Below, in pieces: positions 9,192 to 16,914 of a stretch of DNA of 16,914 nt. Position 1 is the stretch's first letter. Each line of letters starts with the position of its first letter. The position numbers and the translations under genes were made by a program. The stretch is from contig JASAOO010003003.1 in the NCBI GenBank assembly GCA_030849075.1, positions 1 through 16,914 on the forward strand, given 5' to 3'. The notes under the pieces are model-generated. The model was not told the origin of the DNA and searched no databases. It saw only the letters and a list, made by a program, of their open reading frames with translations. Source of the stretch: Zelonia costaricensis (lineage: Eukaryota; Euglenozoa; Kinetoplastea; Trypanosomatida; Trypanosomatidae).

Positions 9192-9901
9192 CTTGCTTTG
9201 GTCTCATTTTTTTTTTGTGTGTGGCTTTGGTTTTTGCTACTAGTGGTGTTGCTTCTCGTTGTTGAAGTTGCGGGTTTCCCCAAACCGCTCGGGTGCTCCC
9301 TTGGGCCGACACCGCTGTGTCTTTGCTGTCCTTTCCCGACCACCTGCTCTTGGGTTGGCGTGTGAAGTGGCGCCGCGCGGAGAGGGAACGACGCGTGCGT
9401 CGCCTGCTCCCTCCTCCCTCTGCTGCTCTTTCTTTCTCTGACACACACACTTGCCTCCTTCCCTTTTCTTTTTTTCCTCTACTGCCCCCCCTCCTCGCGA
9501 CCGAGAAGCGCCGCTTCCGCGTCACCTTTTTTTTTTCTCCACCAGCACGCGACACGACCACAAGCACCCGTGAGTCTGCATCTCTGTTGGTCTGTGGCGC
9601 GCTCTCAGCGAGTACTCGACAAGGAGGAGAACAAGCAAAGAAGAAAGGGAGCGCGGACGCAGCGTGCTCGCAGGTGTGTGTGGCGGCGTGGGCGACGCAG
9701 CTCGCTCTTCCCACTCCCCGCTTGAGTTTTCATGACGTTCTGCACGTACCCGTGGCGTGTATCTCTCTGCTTTGTTTGTTGTGGTCGGAAAGTCTCCTGT
9801 GACGCCGCTTGACGGGCAGCTGGGACGCACCCGCCTCGTCTTTCACTGTTTATTTGCAACTCGCCACCTGTGGTGTTTGACCTTTCCCCACCCATCACTC
9901 A

Positions 9902-10017
9902 CTCTTCTTTTTTTTCTCTTCTCGTTTTGGCCGCTTTGGCTCTGATTTTTCTGCACCGACTGCGTTCTGCGTCTTAAACTTCTTGGGTGTGTGTAAGTCC
10001 GCGTCTGCCGCTCGCAG
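9902..10017 (+). promoter_or_regulatory. Polypyrimidine tract and candidate spliced-leader acceptors for the EEP gene
   Basis: An uninterrupted 22-base pyrimidine run at 9902-9923 is followed by T-rich sequence with no AG until 9996-9997. The next AG is the CAG at 10015-10017. Using the first AG gives a 25-nt 5' UTR; the second leaves 5 nt before the ATG at 10023. Neither leader contains an extra ATG. A more distant T10 tract (9527-9536, AG at 9544-9545) is an alternative giving a 477-nt leader. Confidence 0.5.
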
Positions 10018-10022
10018 TGCGG

Positions 10023-13000
10023 ATGGCGCAGTCGCCCTTAGCCATGGCGGGCCCACGCTCGCCGCGCAGCAGCAACGTCAGCACCCTCGTCACCGCCTCA
10101 CCGGATGTGAACATCAACGACTATCAAGTGTTGCAGGGGCCGGCGAGCGCGATGCCGCTTACCAACTACGCGCCGCACCCCCACCGCCTCCACGCGAACC
10201 TGTCGCTGGACCACAACAGCGTCAGTTTGTCCAGGCCGGGGTCCTGCTCCGACCTCGTCAGCTTAGCGGACACCCGCAACTCCCGCAGCGGCGCCAACGT
10301 GTCAGCCCTGGAGGACCACCCGCTGCCGATGCTGACGACGCTGCAGTTCTCCGCCTCGTCCAGCACCTCAAAGGCGACCGCCACCGCCGCCGCGAACCCC
10401 GGCGAGGGCGGCATCAGCAGCTCCACTCCTATGACGGCTGGCGCGCCAGGGATGGGCGGTAGTCACAGCCCGAGCACGTCGCTTGCAAGTCGGTCGATGA
10501 CGCTGCTCGAGCGCCGCAACAACCGGGAGCGCAGCGCGCTGAGCCTCTCGTGCCTGTCGGGCCTGAACGTGGAGCGGCTGCAGGAGGGCATGCGGGACAG
10601 CGGCGAAGCGCCGAACCCGCTCCAGGCACCAGCGCCGCAGTCGCAGGGGTGGTCCAAGACGGTCGCCTCGGCTGCCCTGCTGAGCGAGTATGCGATGCCG
10701 ACGCTGATACCACGCGCACCGTGCTCGGCTCCAGCCGGGGACTCGGCGCAGCCAAGCGCGAACACGACCGCCGCGGCAGCCGGTGTGCGGCCTTCGACGG
10801 GGGAGTACGGCAACCAGGCAGCGCGCGCTGTCGCCGGCCCCGACGCCGAGCACGCCCCGCGCCGCGGCCTCGCTGGCGTGACGGGGACGGTGAAGACGGT
10901 CGACTCCGTGCCGGGTGCCCTGAAGGTGATCGGCTACAACATCCTCGCGAGCCGCCTCGTCTCCAACGACCTCTACCCCAGCTGTGCCCCGTCTGTGCTC
11001 GGCGAGGAGTACCGGCTCAACCTGCTGAAGGAGGAGCTCGCCCGCGTCGACCCGGACATCCTCATGCTCGAGGAGGTCAGCGTGGCCGTGCATGAGGAGC
11101 TGCTAGGGCCCTACCTCAAGTCCACGCTCGGGCTGGAGGGGCACCACGTCGTCATCACCGACCGCGACGGCGTTCCCCGCTGCCCACCAGCGGCGGCGGT
11201 GTCGCCCATGTCGCGCGTGTCCGGCGCGTCCAGCGGCGTCCTCGTCACCCCGCCATCCCTTCTGCCAGCCCACGCGCGACGCAAGCCCAGCTCGGCCGGC
11301 CTCGTTAGTGCCTCGGCCACGAGCGTCACCGTCAGCCCCGCTGCTGCCGCCACCACAGGCAACACGAGCACCCTCGTCATGGCGGAGCTGGAGAGCACCA
11401 ACTCCTTCTCCCACCTGCCCCAGCTCGCCAAGTCCAGCTCAAGCCGCCCCTCCAGCCGCTGCGGCAGTGGGGGCGGCCCAAGCAGCTTCACCCGCTTCCC
11501 CGGCGGCAGTGGAAGCGGGAGCGGCGCGGTGTTGAGCACACCCGCCATCCGGCCCAAGCGCGACGAGCTGGCGGCCCACGGCCTGCTGCGCCGCCAGAAC
11601 ACACCACCGCACATCCTCTCGTCCTCCTCCCTCGGCGACACCACGGTGAGTCCCGAGGCCACGACGAACGAGGACTCGATGCAGCGCAGCTACAGCGCCA
11701 TCGAGTTCACCCAGTCCGCCTCCACACGCGCGAAGCGGCGCTCCAGCACGCGGCTACTGCGGCCAAGCGTCAGCGGCGTTCTGGCCGCGGAAGGGGGAGG
11801 GGGAGGCGCAGGAGCAGCGGCAACGGCGGCGGCGGTCAGCATGGGCGGCCACGACGCCCCGCCGGCGGTGCAGCGTGCTGAGAAGGCGGCGGCGGAGCTG
11901 GCTGGCCACCGCCGGGTGGAGATGGATGGCGTGGGCATCTACTACAAGGCGTCGCGGTTTCGAGTGCTGGAGGTGGTGCCGATCATGTTCAACAGGCTCG
12001 CTGTCGCGGAGAAGCGGCTGACGCGGTACGAGCACACGAAGCTGCAGGTGGGCTCGCACAACGTGGCGCTCGTCGTTGTGCTGCACGACACGCAAGTGAC
12101 GAGCGTGACGCGCATCTACGTGGTGGCCGCGGTGCATCTCGTCTGGCAGCGCGTCAATGCACAGCTGTGGCAGGCGCACCACCTGCTGCGCGTCGTGGAG
12201 GAGCTGAAGCAGAAGTACACGCGTGGCGTTGTCGACCCGGCCCTCCCTGGCGGACGCGGGGCGATGGGCGCGTACGACAACGTGCCGACGCAGCCGCCGA
12301 GCACTATCGAGACGCCGCTCACGCTCGACTCGACGCGGCGCGGCACGATACCGGAGGAGGGCAGCCCCGCGCTGCAGCCGGCACCAGCGGCGCCGCTGCC
12401 ACCCGCCATGCCGCGCACGCCGTCGGCGCGTCGTTTGAGCGCCGCCCTCAGCCGCACTACCGGCGAGCACTCCGACACGGCGGGGGACGGCAGCGTGTGC
12501 ATGAGCTGCAGCTTCGGCAACAACATGAGCCTCGACCGCCACATCTTCCGGCGCACCAGCGTGTCGACGAGCGGGATGGGCTGGGGCCCGGCCACCGTGA
12601 CCTGCATCATCGGCGGCGACTTCAACTCGGAGCGGAGCGGGCCGGTGATGGAGTACCTGCGCACCGGCCGCGTGCCGCGCGAGGCTGAGGTGATGGAGTA
12701 CTGGCGCGCCGCCCAGTCGACGTCGCCGGCGCCGCTCGAGCACACCGACCAGCGGCCCACCGTCAGCCCGGTCCCGCTGGCAGAGGACTTCATCCACGGC
12801 GACAGCACCACCGCCTCCGTCCCCGTCATCACCGCTGCAGCAGTGAACGCGGGAGCACCAGCGGCGGTGGCACTTGCTGCGCCCCCACCGCCCGCGGCGC
12901 CGACGAGGGGGCGCGGCGGCCCCCTCGGCGAGCTCCTTCCCACCCCGCCCCCACTACCGCAGACGCCCTCGCCCCCCGCACCGCCGCTCCACCCTGCCGC

Positions 13001-14798
13001 CGCGCCTGCGCGTCTCGAGACGCTCCCCAGCCCAGTCGCCGCGGCGTCGCGCTCCCCGCTTTCTTCCATCGGCTCGCCACCCTCGCCCAGACAGCCCTCG
13101 CTTCGCCCGCGCCGCGGCACACAGTCGCCTGTGCCAGGCGACGACGACATCGTCGGAGCGCTGGCCGCCGCGGCCATGGCGGGGGGTGGTGTGAAGCCCA
13201 GGGACGACAGCGCGTACCTGCTGCGCCCCTGCACCCCGCCACGCAGCCGTCCGCCGAACCTGTACACGACGCGCCCCGCGGACGTCGTCTTGTCCCCCCT
13301 GGACACCCGCATGAGCGGCGCTCGCGGCAGCGCGGTGGAGTCGATGCCGGCAGCGCCGAACAGTGCGGGTAGGGGCGGCGCGGCCGCAGCCGCGCGCGCT
13401 TCGCCAGGCCGCGGCCGCGACCCGCCCATGCGCCATTCCCTCACCAGCGGCTTCTGCTTTAACCGCGGCTGCAGCTCTCTCACCCCATCGCCGATGGCGA
13501 GCAGTCTGGCCGACACGGCCAGGTGCGTTGGCGGCAGTGGCAGCGTGCCCACGCTGGCCGTAGGTCTTGCCTCGCCGCACGTGCGGAGTGCCGTCCCCGT
13601 CTCCCTGTCGAACCGCAACAGCCCCGAGGTGACGCCCCTTCTCGCCCCGCCTCCGGCGCTGCCCGTAAACAAGCCCGTGCAGGCCGGCGCCCTCCCCGTC
13701 CCTGCCGCCGCCGCTCCTGTCAACGCCGTCGGCTCGCGCAGTTTCAGCTCACGCACGACGTCGCCGCCGGCGTGGCCCATGTCCGAGGCTGCCGCCAGCT
13801 CAAGCGCGACCCCCGGCGCGCCCCGCTCATACTCGCGCCGCGTCACCTCCCCTGACGTGCTAAACCTGGAGAGCGGCACTCCGGAACACTCGCGCAGTTA
13901 CAGCGTCAGCGAGTGCGGCAGCGTGCTGAGCGCGGCCGTACCGCCAGGCTGCGCGATGCGGCTCGCGGTGCACAACCGCCACGGAACGCTGAGCATCGAG
14001 TCGGCGGAGTCGGGCCTCGAAGGCGCCGAGAGTCGCCACCGCTCCCCGCTGTCTGGGCCGCCGACCGCTGGCACGCCGTCCGCGTACCCCAGCCCATCGC
14101 AGGAGCCGATGTCGGGCTGGAGCGGCTCTGTGCCGATGGCCCACAGCGTCGACCGGGCCCGACTCAGCGTCCTCGGCGTGCTGAGCCCCACGGAGGGCGA
14201 CATAGTGGCCGGTGCAGCGGTGAATCGCGCTGGCGGCTTGCGGCTCAGCTCGCTCGCGGATGAGATGCCACGCGCGCCATACGGTGACCTGGCCACGCCT
14301 GCAAGTCCCCGCGCACGCACGAAGCGGCGGCCGGCCGGAAGCACCGCCTCAGCCGCGGTGCCAGCGCTGCCCACACCGCAGGCGTCGCGCCGCGGCACTG
14401 TGGCCCCGCTGTCGCCGACGCTGGGCACGCCAACTGAGGTCGTCGTCGGTGCGCTACCCACGGCGGGGCAGGGGCTGGGGAAGCGGAGCGCCGAGCTGGT
14501 GTGCACCCCCGCCACTCCGCCGCGGCCCCTCGTGGAAGAGGTCACGCACGCAATCCGCTTCAGCGACGCCTATGCGCCGTACTGCTACCGCCACCCCACC
14601 CGCGTGTCGGCCGTGAACCCGTCCACGAACATGGAGGGCAAGGTGCTTGATCACATCCTGTACGAGGATGAGCACGTGGTGTGCGGCGCGGTGCTGCGGC
14701 TGGGTGAGCGGCAGGAGCTGCCGAACGCGCAGGTGCCGAGCGATCACTACATGGTGGGCAGTGTGCTGGTACCGCTGCAGGAGCTTCACCAGGACTGA
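10023..14798 (+). CDS. Large CCR4/nocturnin-like EEP-fold nuclease with three giant disordered inserts
   Basis: The frame stays open back to 9987, but that codon is GTG; the first ATG is at 10023, giving 1591 residues (an ATG at 10044 is a second option). About 300 disordered Ser/Ala/Pro-rich residues precede an EEP domain split into four blocks. Block A, about 298-389, has Asn306 (GYNIL) and Glu351 (LEEV). Block B, about 629-735, has GVGIYYK and VHLVW with His705. Block C, about 852-898, has GGDFNS with Asp866 and Asn868. Block D, about 1505-1591, has LDHIL (Asp1543) and PSDHY (Asp1574, His1575). The blocks sum to roughly 340 residues, a normal EEP size. The order and the LPNxxxPSDH ending fit CCR4/Angel/nocturnin/PDE12 relatives, which cleave RNA phosphodiesters with Mg2+. 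Every expected metal/catalytic residue is present, so activity is plausible. No leucine-rich repeats, signal peptide or membrane segment are seen. The exact substrate is unknown. Confidence 0.9.
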   Translation: MAQSPLAMAGPRSPRSSNVSTLVTASPDVNINDYQVLQGPASAMPLTNYAPHPHRLHANLSLDHNSVSLSRPGSCSDLVSLADTRNSRSGANVSALEDHPLPMLTTLQFSASSSTSKATATAAANPGEGGISSSTPMTAGAPGMGGSHSPSTSLASRSMTLLERRNNRERSALSLSCLSGLNVERLQEGMRDSGEAPNPLQAPAPQSQGWSKTVASAALLSEYAMPTLIPRAPCSAPAGDSAQPSANTTAAAAGVRPSTGEYGNQAARAVAGPDAEHAPRRGLAGVTGTVKTVDSVPGALKVIGYNILASRLVSNDLYPSCAPSVLGEEYRLNLLKEELARVDPDILMLEEVSVAVHEELLGPYLKSTLGLEGHHVVITDRDGVPRCPPAAAVSPMSRVSGASSGVLVTPPSLLPAHARRKPSSAGLVSASATSVTVSPAAAATTGNTSTLVMAELESTNSFSHLPQLAKSSSSRPSSRCGSGGGPSSFTRFPGGSGSGSGAVLSTPAIRPKRDELAAHGLLRRQNTPPHILSSSSLGDTTVSPEATTNEDSMQRSYSAIEFTQSASTRAKRRSSTRLLRPSVSGVLAAEGGGGGAGAAATAAAVSMGGHDAPPAVQRAEKAAAELAGHRRVEMDGVGIYYKASRFRVLEVVPIMFNRLAVAEKRLTRYEHTKLQVGSHNVALVVVLHDTQVTSVTRIYVVAAVHLVWQRVNAQLWQAHHLLRVVEELKQKYTRGVVDPALPGGRGAMGAYDNVPTQPPSTIETPLTLDSTRRGTIPEEGSPALQPAPAAPLPPAMPRTPSARRLSAALSRTTGEHSDTAGDGSVCMSCSFGNNMSLDRHIFRRTSVSTSGMGWGPATVTCIIGGDFNSERSGPVMEYLRTGRVPREAEVMEYWRAAQSTSPAPLEHTDQRPTVSPVPLAEDFIHGDSTTASVPVITAAAVNAGAPAAVALAAPPPPAAPTRGRGGPLGELLPTPPPLPQTPSPPAPPLHPAAAPARLETLPSPVAAASRSPLSSIGSPPSPRQPSLRPRRGTQSPVPGDDDIVGALAAAAMAGGGVKPRDDSAYLLRPCTPPRSRPPNLYTTRPADVVLSPLDTRMSGARGSAVESMPAAPNSAGRGGAAAAARASPGRGRDPPMRHSLTSGFCFNRGCSSLTPSPMASSLADTARCVGGSGSVPTLAVGLASPHVRSAVPVSLSNRNSPEVTPLLAPPPALPVNKPVQAGALPVPAAAAPVNAVGSRSFSSRTTSPPAWPMSEAAASSSATPGAPRSYSRRVTSPDVLNLESGTPEHSRSYSVSECGSVLSAAVPPGCAMRLAVHNRHGTLSIESAESGLEGAESRHRSPLSGPPTAGTPSAYPSPSQEPMSGWSGSVPMAHSVDRARLSVLGVLSPTEGDIVAGAAVNRAGGLRLSSLADEMPRAPYGDLATPASPRARTKRRPAGSTASAAVPALPTPQASRRGTVAPLSPTLGTPTEVVVGALPTAGQGLGKRSAELVCTPATPPRPLVEEVTHAIRFSDAYAPYCYRHPTRVSAVNPSTNMEGKVLDHILYEDEHVVCGAVLRLGERQELPNAQVPSDHYMVGSVLVPLQELHQD

Positions 14799-14965
14799 GG
14801 AGAAAGGCGGTGGGCGGTGTGCGACGACCAGCGCTGTTGCAGTGAATGTCTCCGCGCTGGATGCAGCAGACGGAAAGGTGACGCGCAGCAGATCTCGCGA
14901 CCCTTGGTCGTTTGCGTATCGGGATGTGGTTGGTTTCGCTCGCGTGTGCTCGCGTCCTGCCGTGG

Positions 14966-14968
<3 letters not shown>

Positions 14969-14999
<31 letters not shown>

Positions 15000-15041
15000 G
15001 ATGTGTGTGTGTGTGTGTGTGTGTGTGTGTCGATGTGTGTG
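14969..15041 (+). repeat. Compound (GT)n array with CGA spacers
   Basis: (GT)15 at 14969-14998 is followed by CGA, then a (TG)14 block plus T (15002-15030), then CGA and a short TG run. The regular spacer suggests duplication of a (GT)n-CGA unit. It lies about 170 bases after the EEP stop codon. Confidence 0.9.
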
Positions 15042-15760
15042 CGTCCCTCTCCTCTTGCCTGCGTGTGCGTGAATGTGATGCCTGGCCCCCGTGCCCTCTC
15101 ATGTCCACGGTCTTTTCCCCGCCGCCCTCCGTGATCGGCGTACTTGGCATTGTGCTTTGGCACGTCCTCCTCTAGAACTCTCTCCTCATTTCTTTTTTTT
15201 CTTCACCTTCTTCGTCTCCTCCTCTGTTCCTGCCTTCATGACCTTCGGCGTCTGATGTCTCCTAAGCCCCACTCCCCTCCCTTCTCGTCCCAACCGCATC
15301 GCACTTCTGATTCTCGTAAGCGCGTTGCTCTCTGTGTGTTGACCTTCTCCCTCGTGGTGGGGGGTGGGGGGGTGCACGCACTGCAGAGAAAAACAATACG
15401 GACGCGATGCCGACGACTCAATTCCGTTTTAACGCACGCCGTCTCCCCCTTTTCTCTCTCCCTCCCTCCTTCCCCCCCTTTCTGTGCTCGTGCCTGTGTT
15501 TGTGTCCGTGTGTGTTTGCGAGGACATCGCCCCCCTCCCATGAGGTCGTGGGGTGACCTCGCTGTGTTCGCTGGTTTGTGGTGCGCGGTGGTTGGGCGCG
15601 TCGGACGGCTTCGCCGTGCGTCGATGCGCGTGTACATGTATATCTGCAAGGAGGTGTCGACTCTGCTAGAGCCTTGATGTCAAGTTTTGAGTGCCTGTTT
15701 CGCTTCTCTTCTCCTCGCCCCTGCCTGGGCGCGCCGGTGTGCGTGCACACAGCTTGAGAC

Positions 15761-15808
15761 GTGAGGGGAGAGAGAGAAGGGCATAAGCGGCCAGTGCCCT
15801 TCCCTCAC
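15761..15808 (+). repeat. Bulged stem-loop in EEP gene 3' flank
   Basis: TGCCCTTCCCTCAC (15795-15808) can pair along its full 14 bases with two upstream blocks, AAGGGCA (15777-15783) and GTGAGGG (15761-15767). This leaves a 9-nt purine bulge (15768-15776) and an 11-nt loop. Pairing is seen directly; function is unknown. Confidence 0.5.
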
Positions 15809-16536
15809 CTGCTCTGTCTTGCCCGCACGGCCGCCTTCAGAAAGGCACGACGCGTTGCGGTGCTGACGGCGGATGGGCTTTTTGGTGTTCTTGTTCTCAC
15901 ATCTCTCTTGTTCTTTCCTTCCACGCAAACGCACGGGCACGCACCGCGCCAAATCGCCTCGCCATGAGAGGCACCGGCGGTTGCGCTTGAACGGAAAGGC
16001 ACGAGTGCTGGCGCGTTATCCACTGTCTCCCCCCCCCGCTGTGGCACAACTCCCTCCGCACCTTTTCTCCTTTGTCGTCTTGATTTGCAGGATCACGCGT
16101 GCGTTTACTACACTACTTGGCCGTCCCCCCCCCCCCCCACAACTCCCCCAGGCGTTTTCGTTTTCTGTGTTCTCAGGCGTCTCTCCCACGCTCACCCCAT
16201 CCCCCACATCTCCCTGTACTTGTTTCTGTCTTACCCCCGCCACCCTCCTGCCCTGACGGACGCGCGCAGCCCTCCTTGCGCGTGTCCGCCGTCTCCGCCC
16301 CCCAATTCACCACCCTTTCTCCATGTAATGTATGTGTGGTGTGCACCTCGTCGAGTCCGATTACTTGTTGAGTGGTTTCGTGTGGTTGTGTCTTCTTTCT
16401 TTTTTTTGTTTTTCATGTTGCGGCCCTCTTTCCCTTCTCATCTCTCCCTTGCTTCTCCGCTCTTCGACGTTCTTTGCGTGTGTGCGTTTGCGCGTATCTT
16501 CTCTTGCTTCCGACAGGTGGCTGTTGTGTGCGCGCT

Positions 16537-16554
16537 TGTGTGTGTGTGTGTGTG
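16537..16554 (+). repeat. (TG)9 microsatellite
   Basis: Nine uninterrupted TG units lie in the distal 3' flank of the EEP gene. Confidence 0.9.
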
Positions 16555-16914
16555 AGGTCAGAGGTGCGGAGGGCTGTGTCGATCCTTTTCTTCTCGTTCT
16601 CCGGCAGAGGTTTGAGGCTGAGGATGGACGCCATCGGCGTTGCACTTGCGGGCAAAGGTTGCGAGAGGCCTGCACGACAGACTCTCTCTGTGTGGGGTAC
16701 GGGGGTGCAGCGGCTCCAGCTGTGGTGGCTGCTTGCGTTCACCATCCACAGCAGTTTTCTGGTGTGTCGCTGCATGTTGCGCTTCATCCACACTTCCCCC
16801 TCCCCACCTACCCTCCTCCCCCCCCCCCCGCACACACACCCTCTCCCTCGCACGTTGTTGTGTCCTTCTCCTCCGCTGCCTCTACTGACGCCTCTTTTGC
16901 TTTTCCCTTTTTTC

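Larger units (their letters stand above)
6389..10022 (+). other. Long spacer between coiled-coil gene and EEP gene (presumed 3' UTR plus downstream 5' UTR)
   Basis: This 3.6-kb stretch has no convincing coding region; open frames give low-complexity translations that shift with base composition. Visible landmarks are (TCCC)7 at 6627-6654, a GT-rich run at 7351-7380, a small 9-bp hairpin at 7254-7274 and an A-rich island at about 7545-7770. T-rich tracts lie at 7897-7905, 8197-8209 (T13), 8355-8364, 9207-9216, 9527-9536 and 9908-9915. Other landmarks are (TGT)n at 8928-8950 and a pair of 17-base direct repeats at 9152-9191. From about 7880 to 9000 the + strand is very pyrimidine-rich. Several T tracts are followed by AGs and could serve as alternative splice acceptors. 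Confidence 0.7.
14799..16914 (+). other. 3' flank of the EEP gene (presumed 3' UTR and intergenic DNA)
   Basis: No credible gene is seen in these last 2.1 kb. The sequence is low in complexity, with the compound (GT)n array, G runs at about 15359-15372, a bulged stem-loop at 15761-15808 and a C14 run at 16125-16138. It also holds a (TG)9 run at 16537-16554 and a C12 run at 16818-16829. Pyrimidine-rich tracts become frequent after about 15180. The next gene of the unit, if any, begins beyond the window. Confidence 0.65.

Noticed and set aside
8651..9265. Apparent membrane segment with a poly-Leu run
   Set aside because: The Leu run is produced by the (TGT)n microsatellite and T-rich DNA.
12904..12927. 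9-bp hairpin inside the third EEP insert
   Set aside because: Inverted repeats of this size are expected in such GC-rich coding DNA and there is no other evidence for function.
12116..13879. 587-codon open frame on the minus strand
   Set aside because: It lies antisense to the third insert of the EEP gene. Its openness follows from the GC-rich codon bias of the sense gene, and its translation shows no domain.

Overview
The window looks like nuclear DNA of a trypanosomatid flagellate, most likely Leishmania or a close relative in Leishmaniinae. Three intronless genes lie head to tail on the + strand. Their coding regions are GC-rich with C/G-ending codons. They are separated by 3.0-3.6 kb gene-poor spacers full of long pyrimidine tracts, T/C/G homopolymers and (GT)n runs. 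This is the layout expected of a polycistronic unit processed by spliced-leader trans-splicing and coupled polyadenylation. No bacterial-type operon signals, tRNAs, rRNAs, CRISPR arrays or intact transposons were seen.

Region by region: 1-63 is the end of the A/C-rich 5' UTR of the first gene. 64-2466 encodes the large (R1, class Ia) subunit of ribonucleotide reductase, complete and with all catalytic residues visible. 2467-5482 is a long spacer, mostly presumed 3' UTR. It holds a perfect 13-bp hairpin, a 14-bp palindrome and several G-quadruplex-type G-run clusters. 5483-6388 encodes a 301-residue coiled-coil protein of unknown function. 6389-10022 is a second spacer with microsatellites, an unusual A-rich island and a dense series of T tracts. 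10023-14798 encodes a 1591-residue protein carrying a CCR4/nocturnin-type exonuclease-endonuclease-phosphatase (EEP) domain. That domain is cut into four blocks by three very large disordered inserts. 14799-16914 is the 3' flank, with a compound (GT)n array and a bulged stem-loop.

The three products do not form an obvious pathway. Ribonucleotide reductase makes dNTPs. The EEP protein is probably an RNA-acting nuclease (deadenylase/phosphodiesterase-like). The coiled-coil protein is likely structural. Co-orientation in trypanosomatids implies shared transcription rather than shared function. The main points for a second look are the split EEP enzyme with repeated RS[F/Y]S phospho-type motifs in its inserts, substitutions in normally invariant allosteric positions of the reductase, and structured elements in the presumed 3' UTRs.
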